Source: Steroidobacter gossypii (GTDB taxonomy: Bacteria; Pseudomonadota; Gammaproteobacteria; Steroidobacterales; Steroidobacteraceae). Taken from it: a stretch of 64,000 bases of DNA. The translations under genes and the position numbers were made by a program. Positions 57,595-64,000 of the stretch are shown one piece after another; position 1 is the stretch's first letter; each line of letters opens with the position of its first letter. The notes under the pieces are model-generated. The model was not told the origin of the DNA. It made no database searches and saw only the letters and a list, made by a program, of their open reading frames with translations. The DNA is taken from positions 62,001 to 126,000 of the forward strand of contig NZ_JAEVLS010000002.1 of the NCBI RefSeq assembly GCF_016801985.1, read 5' to 3'.

Positions 57595-58869
57595 TTAGCG
57601 TCGTGCGGGTGAATTCAGCGAGTTATGTGCACGGCCGGCGACTTCTCCGGAATCGCAGTGCTGTTCGGCTTCCGAGCCGGCGAGGGCGACACAGAGATTG
57701 ATGCTGTTGCCGTTGGCCGCAGTCTGCGCCAGCACATCCCGCACTTCGTTTGCTTGCAAGCGATGTGACAGCAACAGAGCGATGCCGCCGGATACATTGG
57801 CCGCCGCCATCGAGCTGCCCGAAACGAAGTCATAACCGTTGTGAGGCACGAGGGTCAGCACGTCGATGCCCGGCGCGAGCAGCACATTGTCGGCCGCGTG
57901 TTTATGTCCCACGGCGTCCGCCACCACCACGCCTGGAATTTCCGAGGGGAAGCCGGTGGCCACGCCTTCGGTCGGCAGCGCCGCCACGAAAATCATGTCG
58001 CGCGCCAGGCCGTGTTCCACCAGTCGGCGCAGCAGGGGATCGCTCGGGCCGCCGAGACTCAAGTTGACGATATCGGCCTTCATCTCGATGGCCCTGCTCA
58101 ACGCGACGGCGAGGGTAAAGCTGTCACAAACGGCGCGCGCCGGGCTGGCCGATTCCGACCAGCAGGCCGCCAGCGAATGCACTCGAGCTTCCGGCGCGAT
58201 GCCGACAATGCCGACCGAGTTGCCGCCCGTGGCGGCGATGACGCCTGCGACAGCGGTCCCATGCGCAGCTCCCCGGGTACGTTGGCCGGTGAAATTGCTG
58301 ACCGCGATCTTGCTGGCAGCGAGGTCGGGATGATTGATGTCCACGGCCGTATCGATCACCGCGATACTGACTCCTTTGCCTCGCGACCAGGTGTGAGCTT
58401 GAGGCACGCCCATGGCAGGCAGGCTGCGTTGCAGTCCTGCATAAGGATCGTTGTATGTGCCGCTGAGCGTTCCGAACGAGTTCAGGGGCTGGGCGGATTC
58501 GACTCGCGCATCGTCTCGCAGTCTGCGGAGCAAGTCGGATTGCGATTCGCCGGGATCCATTCGGTACACGATGCAATGGACCCGAAGTTGTGAGATGGGC
58601 CATTCGCGCACTGGAGTCAGTCGATAACGCGTCGCCAGTTCTCGTGCCGTCGCACGAGTGCGGGGTGCAATGGCGTATTGCATGGCCGAGCCGTAGTCGC
58701 GCGGCGAGGATCCCGCACGAGTGGCAGACATTCCTTCAGTGTTGCGCAAAGTGATGAGGATGAAACGTTCGGGATGGGTCCGAATCAGCTCCTCATCGGC
58801 CGACTCGCGCGCGAACTGCATACACGCGGCGAGTGTGAGCATCGCGAGGAGTGCAGCGACATGCTTCAT
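57595..58869 (-). CDS. Subtilisin-like (S8) lipoprotein protease
   Basis: A 424-residue S8 peptidase with a lipobox at Cys16 (LTLAAC). The N-terminal 150 residues include an inhibitor I9-like propeptide (PISQLRVHCIVYRM... LLRRLRDDARVESAQPL). Catalytic residues: Asp173 in AVIDTAVD, His203 in AAHGTAVAG and Ser353 in GSSMAAA. The usual oxyanion Asn of the AAGN-like segment is not visible (AALPTEG instead), so activity is possible but uncertain. Its ATG overlaps the anti-sigma stop. It is the likely product of the regulon or a processing protease of the cluster. Confidence 0.88.
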   Translation of the reverse strand: MKHVAALLAMLTLAACMQFARESADEELIRTHPERFILITLRNTEGMSATRAGSSPRDYGSAMQYAIAPRTRATARELATRYRLTPVREWPISQLRVHCIVYRMDPGESQSDLLRRLRDDARVESAQPLNSFGTLSGTYNDPYAGLQRSLPAMGVPQAHTWSRGKGVSIAVIDTAVDINHPDLAASKIAVSNFTGQRTRGAAHGTAVAGVIAATGGNSVGIVGIAPEARVHSLAACWSESASPARAVCDSFTLAVALSRAIEMKADIVNLSLGGPSDPLLRRLVEHGLARDMIFVAALPTEGVATGFPSEIPGVVVADAVGHKHAADNVLLAPGIDVLTLVPHNGYDFVSGSSMAAANVSGGIALLLSHRLQANEVRDVLAQTAANGNSINLCVALAGSEAEQHCDSGEVAGRAHNSLNSPARR

Positions 58870-59498
58870 CGGATCGTGCCAACCGCTGTGGGGCTGGGCT
58901 CCGCGAACAACACTTCGGGATGTTGACGCAAGGAGGCAATGATCCGACGCAGGTCATTGCCGTCCTTCGTGGCCACCGTGTAGACGCCAGCTTCGCTCGG
59001 TCCGGCGACAATGTTGCATTCAACGTCTCGTAACAACTGGTTGATACTTTCCAGCTGAGCGTTCGGAGCAAAAACGACCCGCACGGCCGCGCGGTGGTCC
59101 ACCGGCTGTGGGCTCGAGAGTGTCTGGTACTGTGGCTGTGGAGCAGCGGCAGATCGGAACAACGCGCCAGTAAGACCCGCGATCGCAACGAGCTGCAGCC
59201 AGAGCGCTGCCACCAGCCAGATGCGCTTGATTCGCGCTGGCTTGGCGACTTCAGCAGCGGGCTGCCGATCGAGTTGCGCCAACAGTTTCTGCCACGATGC
59301 GCTGGGGGCGGCGATGACTTCGTCGTTGCCACGCATCTGAATGTAAATCTGCCGATGCCGTTGCAACTCGTCGTGACATTCGGTGCACGTCTCGACGTGC
59401 GCGAGCACTTCGCGCTGATCTGCGTCACTGGCGCGGCCGTTGACCACCCACGGGATCAACTCCCAGCACTGCTCATGATTGGAATGCACTCGGTGCAT
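58866..59498 (-). CDS. Anti-sigma factor with a protease-inhibitor-like periplasmic domain
   Basis: A 210-residue membrane protein. The cytoplasmic N-terminus has a zinc anti-sigma motif (His34, Cys38 and Cys41, AHVETCTEC). One TM (about 93-114) follows. The periplasmic part (138-201; LESINQLLRDVECNIV, VYTV, LRRIIASLRQHPEVLFAEPS) resembles the subtilisin I9 propeptide pattern. It is encoded next to the ECF sigma factor gene and overlaps the subtilisin gene by four bases; the periplasmic domain may sense or inhibit that protease. This link is inference. Confidence 0.8.
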   Translation of the reverse strand: MHRVHSNHEQCWELIPWVVNGRASDADQREVLAHVETCTECHDELQRHRQIYIQMRGNDEVIAAPSASWQKLLAQLDRQPAAEVAKPARIKRIWLVAALWLQLVAIAGLTGALFRSAAAPQPQYQTLSSPQPVDHRAAVRVVFAPNAQLESINQLLRDVECNIVAGPSEAGVYTVATKDGNDLRRIIASLRQHPEVLFAEPSPTAVGTIR

Positions 59499-59507
59499 GT
59501 GCGTTCT

Positions 59508-60116
59508 CTATAGGTCGGGATTGCCCGCCAGGCGAGGCAACAGCAGGCTGAGTTTGCGGCGGGCGTGGAACAGGCGAGTCTTCACTGTGTTCACCGGGCA
59601 ACTGGTGATGGCCGCGATCTCCTCGCAGGAATGACCGAGCACGTACGCCAGCTCCAGGCACAGGCGTTGCTCGATGGGCAGCTCCTCCAGCGCTTCTTCG
59701 ATCCATTCCTGGGTCTCGCAGTCCTGCAGGGCGTCCGCGCCCACCAGCGAGTCGTCGGCTTCCTGCTCGATCAGCTCGAACGATCGCCGGCGTCGGATAC
59801 TTTTCAGTGCGCGCCGATAGGCGATGCCGACGATCCAGGTGGAAACGCGAGAGTCGCCTCGAAAGCGGTCGGCGCTGTTCCATACGACCAGCAAGGTATC
59901 GTTGATGATTTCCTCGGCCAGGTCCTGTCGCTGCGTCAGCCGCATCAGAAAGCGCGACAAGCGACGGTGATACAACACGTAGAGCTCGCGCAGCGCGCCC
60001 CGATCGCGCAGGGTGATGCGCCGGATCAGCGCCAGCTCGGCCTCGTTGTTGTTGAGCGATGGCTTGGCGAGCGACGCCACTCTCGCGCTCGTATCATTGT
60101 GGGTGCGCGTCATCAC
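59508..60116 (-). CDS. ECF sigma factor
   Basis: A 202-residue sigma-70 family protein with only regions 2 and 4. Region 2 is LRELYVLYHRRLSRFLMRL...DLAEEIINDTLLVVW...RGDSRVSTWIVGIAYRRAL; region 4 is LEELPIEQRLCLELAYVLGHSCEEIAAITSCPVNTVKTRL. The anti-sigma factor is encoded nine bases downstream. It probably responds to an envelope signal and directs the anti-sigma/subtilisin operon, possibly its own. Confidence 0.94.
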   Translation of the reverse strand: MMTRTHNDTSARVASLAKPSLNNNEAELALIRRITLRDRGALRELYVLYHRRLSRFLMRLTQRQDLAEEIINDTLLVVWNSADRFRGDSRVSTWIVGIAYRRALKSIRRRRSFELIEQEADDSLVGADALQDCETQEWIEEALEELPIEQRLCLELAYVLGHSCEEIAAITSCPVNTVKTRLFHARRKLSLLLPRLAGNPDL

Positions 60117-60147
60117 GCTGGTAAGTACCCGTTGCGAGCCGCACGGT

Positions 60148-60927
60148 TCAATCGATGTCGCCGAATCTCCAGATCAAGGTGCCCGACCAGGTACTGGCGG
60201 CGCGCTCGTGGCCGAACAACTGGCGCGCGGCCCGATCGATATAGGTATAGGTCAGATGCAAGGTGAGTCGATTCGCCGAATGCATCAGCCCGGCGTGGCC
60301 ATACCAGTATTGTTGCTCGAACAGCTCGCTCAGATCCCGATAACCCACGCCGACATTGCCGGACCAGCCACCCGCGATGGCCTGATTGGCGCTGATCTCA
60401 TAGGACAGGGCCGATCGGTCGGCCGCCACGCCCCGGTAGCTTGCATCCGCGTAGTTGGGCGACCACGCCACGGTAGCGAACAGGGCGGAGCGATAGCCCA
60501 GCGAGGCGGCCAGTTCGTCATAGTCGTACTGAACATAGGGCACGTCGTCCGGATAGTAATAATGTGTGGCCGTCAGCGTGCCGATCCACTCTGGCGTGAT
60601 CCGCCAGGCGCGGGCGGCGTACAGGTCGATTTCCAGGTTGGCTCCGGGCCCGTCGTAGCGATCGATGCTGGAAGCCCAGGCGCCCACGGTCCAGTGCTCG
60701 TCGAGCTGGGCTCGCAAACCGCCTTGCAGCGCCGGTTCGCCTCGCGTCTGTGACAGGCCCTGCTGAACGTAGTCGCTGGTCAACGCCAGCGAGCCGCTCC
60801 ATTTCACTTCGGCATGGCCCGTGCCGGCCAGCGCCAGGCCCGAAATAAGAACGCTGCAGGCAGCCCACGGCGGCAACGTTGTTTGCCGCGAGTCGCTCGC
60901 CGCATCGTTACAAAGACGCCTGGTCAT
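60148..60927 (-). CDS. TorF-type (CHP02001) putative outer membrane porin
   Basis: A 259-residue exported beta-barrel. A signal peptide (SVLISGLALAGTGHAE) precedes alternating amphipathic strands with the signature SGSLALTSDYVQQGLSQTRGEPALQGGL, a family opening; it ends in aromatic/acidic (WRFGDID), not Phe. Function of the family is not established; proposed as a porin. Confidence 0.85.
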   Translation of the reverse strand: MTRRLCNDAASDSRQTTLPPWAACSVLISGLALAGTGHAEVKWSGSLALTSDYVQQGLSQTRGEPALQGGLRAQLDEHWTVGAWASSIDRYDGPGANLEIDLYAARAWRITPEWIGTLTATHYYYPDDVPYVQYDYDELAASLGYRSALFATVAWSPNYADASYRGVAADRSALSYEISANQAIAGGWSGNVGVGYRDLSELFEQQYWYGHAGLMHSANRLTLHLTYTYIDRAARQLFGHERAASTWSGTLIWRFGDID

Positions 60928-60942
60928 GTCGGGCCGTCAGCG

Positions 60943-60978
60943 TGCTGTTCGTCCGAGAGACTCTCGGTGCGAACAGCA
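60943..60978. terminator. Strong composite hairpin upstream of torF, downstream of CHRD gene
   Basis: TGCTGTTCG pairs perfectly with CGAACAGCA, and between them CCGAGAG pairs perfectly with CTCTCGG around one A. The stem is nearly continuous (9 + 7 bp). It is 43 bases after the CHRD gene stop, in the 94-base gap before the torF-type gene on the minus strand; termination or an operator is possible. No T-tract follows. Confidence 0.6.
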
Positions 60979-61021
60979 TACGCGCTGCCACGGCCCAATG
61001 AGAACTGTCAGAAGCGCTATC

Positions 61022-62485
61022 TCAATTGTTCGCTGCGCCGGCGGTAATCCAGGCTCTGACATCGGCGATCAACGCTGCATCGAGCGGTGCTCCGCCCAAC
61101 GGCATGCGTGCGCCAGTGATGCTGGGACCGCCTTCGATCTTGCGAACCAGATAGCTCGCGTCGGGATTGCCGGGAGTCACTCGCTGCAACGACGGCTGCT
61201 CTGTACTTGCGACACCTACAATGGCGGCGTGCGTAGCCGCCGCGTTCGACAGATTCATGGACGCAGGCAGCGAGCTGCCTCCGCCGGTGTGACAACCCGC
61301 GCAGCTGGGTGTGAAGATGGTGGTTTGCAACTGCGTCAATGTCACTGCGGCCGGCGCTTCAGCTTCTGTCGACAACTGTCCCCGCAGAGCGCCACCCGGC
61401 GAGGCCGGCGTGTGCACGTCGACGTAGAGGCGATCGGCTGCCAGCGCGTCGCGCTCCGCTTGGGTGATGCTTTGTTGCTCCAGCAACCAGTGGGATGCGA
61501 CCGCCGGATCTTTCATCAATGTGAGTAGCGGAGCTGCGGCGTTCTCGCCCGCGGGCGCGTTATGCACGTGAGCTTCGGTTGCGTCGTCGACTCCAGTTGT
61601 TTGCACGTGAACGGTGGCTGTGTTCGACGACTCGTTGATTGTCATCGCGGCGAAACCCGTCGCCGTGTTCGTCTGTGGCGGCGCCACGTTGGCGCCGCTG
61701 AGACCGGCGATCCCGACCACAACGCCTTGGGGTTTGATTTGACCGCGAATCTCTCCGCCGGGGTGAGCGGCGGAGTGAACGTTCACATACAACTGGCCGG
61801 CGAGCAACGCGTTGACCTGATCGGCGTTCAAAACATCGCCCGTTTCGACCTCCCAACGATTCGGATCGGCTGCGCTCGCCAGGAAATCTACGATCACCGG
61901 TCCGTTCGTGCCGGCGATACCGTGGTGAATGTGCGCGAGGGTTGCGGTGATGCCGCTGAGTGTGACGCCGCCTGTGACCACGCCGGTCACCAGATTGAAT
62001 GTGAGCTGCCCCGTGCCCGTCGCGGTGGAATTGGTGCTCGGAAATACCTCGGCGGAGCTGACCGCCACATTGATCGTGGGAGAATTCAGCACGTTGACTG
62101 TGGCTGCGGCGGACGTGGCAGAAACATTGGCTGCGTCCACCACGCGTGCAGTCACTGAGTGCGCACCGTCAGCAACGGTGGACGTGTCCCAATCGGTGGA
62201 GTAGGGCGCGGTGGTGTCGGTGGCGATCACATTGCCATCGACAAGAAACTCGACGCGGTTCACGCCGCTTCCTGCGGTGGCGTTTGCAGTCAGCTGCACG
62301 GTCCTGTTGACCGAACCGCCGGACGGCGCCGTGAGCGACACCGTAGGGGCGGCGGGTTGCGAATCGCCGCCTCCGCCGCCATTGCCACCCCCGCCGCCGC
62401 AACCGCTCAGTATCCATGGAGCGATCAGCATCACTGCGAGCGAGGAGTATCGCCAATCGATGCTCGTTCTTCTCTGCATGCGCAT
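61022..62485 (-). CDS. Lipoprotein with bacterial Ig, two CHRD domains and a CxxCH module
   Basis: A 487-residue lipoprotein (lipobox Cys29 in ILSGC, then a Gly-rich linker). Order: Ig-like domain (about 46-133; TVSLTAPSGG, VEFLVDG), two CHRD domains (about 140-252 and 260-372, each with LAHIHHG/EAHVHNA and AHPGGEIRGQI/ASPGGALRGQL), and a C-terminal cytochrome c-like module with CAGCH (395-399) and the PGNPDASYLVRKIEG block. It probably binds heme c at the cell surface or periplasm. The ATG at 62485 (MRM) or 62479 is used; the open frame upstream to 62782 is shadow. Confidence 0.88.
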   Translation of the reverse strand: MRMQRRTSIDWRYSSLAVMLIAPWILSGCGGGGGNGGGGGDSQPAAPTVSLTAPSGGSVNRTVQLTANATAGSGVNRVEFLVDGNVIATDTTAPYSTDWDTSTVADGAHSVTARVVDAANVSATSAAATVNVLNSPTINVAVSSAEVFPSTNSTATGTGQLTFNLVTGVVTGGVTLSGITATLAHIHHGIAGTNGPVIVDFLASAADPNRWEVETGDVLNADQVNALLAGQLYVNVHSAAHPGGEIRGQIKPQGVVVGIAGLSGANVAPPQTNTATGFAAMTINESSNTATVHVQTTGVDDATEAHVHNAPAGENAAAPLLTLMKDPAVASHWLLEQQSITQAERDALAADRLYVDVHTPASPGGALRGQLSTEAEAPAAVTLTQLQTTIFTPSCAGCHTGGGSSLPASMNLSNAAATHAAIVGVASTEQPSLQRVTPGNPDASYLVRKIEGGPSITGARMPLGGAPLDAALIADVRAWITAGAANN

Positions 62486-62650
62486 GTCTGCGCTCTCCGC
62501 GTGGCGTCGATGTTTCTGCGTCACTTGTCTGTACATGAGTGCCCGAGTGCGATCGCGAGGTTCAAAGAGTAGGAATGAACCGCGCGAGGGCATCGAGGCA
62601 CTCACGGGCCAGCCAGCAACGATCTGGCGCTGGAAGCGGAAGGGGTGTGC
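62486..62650. other. Divergent intergenic region of the two CxxCH lipoprotein genes
   Basis: These 165 bases hold promoters of both divergent genes. No clear -35/-10 pair or palindrome was recognised. Confidence 0.4.
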
Positions 62651-63502
62651 ATGAAGCTGGCGAGTTTTTCTGCGTTGTGTATGACGTGCACACTGGTCGC
62701 GTGCGCTGGAGACGGAGAAGGGCTGGACGAGAACGGTCGGCCCGCGGGGGAAGACAGCGGCACGTTGCAACCGACTTTCCAATCCATCCAGTCATTGGTG
62801 TTCACGCCCGCTTGTACTGGATGCCACGCAGGCGCGGCCGCGCCGCTCGGCCTACGACTCGATGAAGGCGCTTCGTATGCACTGCTGGTGAATGCACCCA
62901 GTGTCGAAGTGCCTGCGCTGATGCGCGTTCAGCCGGGCAATCCGGATGCGAGCTATCTGATCCAGAAAATCGAAGGAACAGCTGCGGTGGGAGCTCGCAT
63001 GCCGCTCAATGCGCCACCGCTGCCGCAGGCGACAGTCGATGTGATTCGCCAATGGATTGCCGATGGTGCGCCCAATACCTCTGGAGGCGGGAGCCAGAAA
63101 ACTCGTATCGAGTTCGCGCACCTGATCGCAGTGTCGCCCATGCGCTTCGAGAGCGCGCCGGCTTCGATGCGCGAGATCGTTGTGACCTCGGATACCGAGC
63201 TCGACACGTCTTTATTGCAATCGGATCTCGTGACGTTGCGAGTCAGCGGCGGGGATGGCGAATTCGCAGCGGGCAACGAGCGAACCGTGCCCGTTCAGGT
63301 GAGGGTTCGATCCACACAACCGTCGGTGCTGGCGATCGAGCCACGCGTGACGCCTCTGGCCGCCGACGAATATGAGTTGCGCATCAGCGGCAGCGATCCG
63401 GTAGCGCTCGCGGACCTGGCGGCTCGGCCCATCGACGGCGATCACGACGGTACCGCCGGAGGCGATTTCGTTCTGCGCTTCACAGTGGAGACGGCGCGAT
63501 GA
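62651..63502 (+). CDS. Lipoprotein with a CxxCH cytochrome-like module
   Basis: A 283-residue lipoprotein with a lipobox (LVAC) near residue 18. Residues about 45-140 repeat the same module as the divergent gene: FTPACTGCH, then PGNPDASYLIQKIEG, ARMPL and VIRQWIADGAPN. The remainder is a beta-rich domain without a recognised family. It starts at ATG 62651; the preceding GTG (62645) is an alternative. Its stop overlaps the next ATG (ATGA), so it is cotranscribed with the following barrel gene. Confidence 0.85.
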   Translation: MKLASFSALCMTCTLVACAGDGEGLDENGRPAGEDSGTLQPTFQSIQSLVFTPACTGCHAGAAAPLGLRLDEGASYALLVNAPSVEVPALMRVQPGNPDASYLIQKIEGTAAVGARMPLNAPPLPQATVDVIRQWIADGAPNTSGGGSQKTRIEFAHLIAVSPMRFESAPASMREIVVTSDTELDTSLLQSDLVTLRVSGGDGEFAAGNERTVPVQVRVRSTQPSVLAIEPRVTPLAADEYELRISGSDPVALADLAARPIDGDHDGTAGGDFVLRFTVETAR

Positions 63503-64000
63503 GGGCGGGCGCTGTGTTCTTGCAGATCTGTGCGCTCGTGGCGCTGTTTTCAGCCAGCGTGGCTGGCGTTCGAGCCGAGCCGTATTTCGCCGTTCGCGAA
63601 GGGCTCAAGTGCAGCAACTGTCATTTCAACGCAGCCGGCGGCGGCATGCGCAATGCTTTCGGCAATGGCTGGGCGCAGACCGCACTGCCGGCCCGTCGCA
63701 TCGAAGGCATAGAATCCGATGCGTGGACGGGCGTGGTGAATCGCTTCTTCGCGCTCGGCGGCAATCTGCGAGCCAACGCCACTCATACGGATGTGCCGGA
63801 CAACGACGCTCGGTCCGAGTTCGATCTGGAAGAGGGGCGGGCCTACCTTGCGATCACGCCCATACCGGATCGATTGGCGGTCTATTTCGATCAACGGTTC
63901 GCACCCGGCGGCAGCACCAACCTGGAAGCGTTCGCTCGCTACACAACTGAGGATCAACGCTGGCAGGTGCAGGCCGGACAATTCTATTTGCCGTACGGGC
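63499..64000 (+). CDS. Exported CxxCH outer membrane barrel protein (partial, runs off the window)
   Basis: The frame is open to the window end with 167 codons visible. A signal peptide (LCALVALFSASVAGVRA-like) precedes CSNCHFNAAGGGMRN, a CxxCH heme-type site, then barrel-type strands (LEEGRAYLAITPIPDRLAVYFDQRF, YTTEDQRWQVQAGQFYLPYG). It begins in ATGA overlap with the preceding lipoprotein. It may be an outer membrane porin-cytochrome partner for extracellular electron transfer. Its C-terminus is outside the window. Confidence 0.75.
   Translation, partial: MRAGAVFLQICALVALFSASVAGVRAEPYFAVREGLKCSNCHFNAAGGGMRNAFGNGWAQTALPARRIEGIESDAWTGVVNRFFALGGNLRANATHTDVPDNDARSEFDLEEGRAYLAITPIPDRLAVYFDQRFAPGGSTNLEAFARYTTEDQRWQVQAGQFYLPYG

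Overview
The window is a dense, GC-rich (roughly 60-65% G+C by eye) stretch of a gammaproteobacterial chromosome. Core genes in the first 15 kb (yfgM-bamB-der, xseA, guaBA, ddl) are gammaproteobacterial in type and order. The large TonB receptor, tannase-type esterase, Abhydrolase_10 and MmgE/PrpD genes, together with a CHASE histidine kinase, suggest a soil or water catabolic generalist of the Steroidobacteraceae/Xanthomonadales kind. That placement is inferred; no rRNA or tRNA gene was seen to confirm it. No insertion sequence, integrase or CRISPR array was recognised.

Layout. 1-3063: end of yfgM, bamB and der. 3068-6815 (minus): metX-type acyltransferase, M23 peptidase and xseA. 7004-10097: promoter and guaBA. 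10124-10992: a frameshifted 3-hydroxyisobutyrate dehydrogenase-like gene. 11193-15710: ddl, a MarC-family protein, a ZIP transporter and two secreted proteins. 15749-26147: a TonB receptor diverging from a five-gene catabolic operon (tannase-type esterase, CapA-like, Abhydrolase_10, MFS transporter, MmgE/PrpD). 26237-29022: CHASE-PAS histidine kinase and a lone ParS/MbcA-type antitoxin. 29023-35780: BaeSR-like two-component system diverging from a MacA-MacB-NodT efflux operon. 35777-40840: wrbA, the two subunits of methylcrotonyl-CoA carboxylase and a divergent TetR regulator with a clear palindromic operator. 40899-43886: yjbQ, fsr and an HD-GYP protein.

44150-49444 holds the most unusual locus, a compact three-gene system. 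It encodes a trypsin-like protease with an N-terminal effector-associated domain (EAD1-like), a small P-loop protein with the same N-terminal domain, and a 1043-residue STAND NTPase whose C-terminus carries a third copy of a similar domain. The shared adaptor domains, the protease effector and the STAND switch point to a prokaryotic immunity or programmed-death module, probably anti-phage, assembled through EAD-EAD contacts.

49491-54832 is a thiamine operon (thiC-thiO-thiS-thiG-thiE-thiD) behind a TPP riboswitch. 54810-60116 (minus) encodes an ECF sigma factor, a membrane anti-sigma factor, a subtilisin-like lipoprotein protease, a membrane-anchored DUF4900-like protein and a retropepsin-like protein; the first three form one operon. 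60148-64000 holds a TorF-type porin, a CHRD-domain lipoprotein with a CxxCH module, a divergent lipoprotein carrying the same module, and the start of a CxxCH outer-membrane barrel protein, suggesting an envelope redox function.
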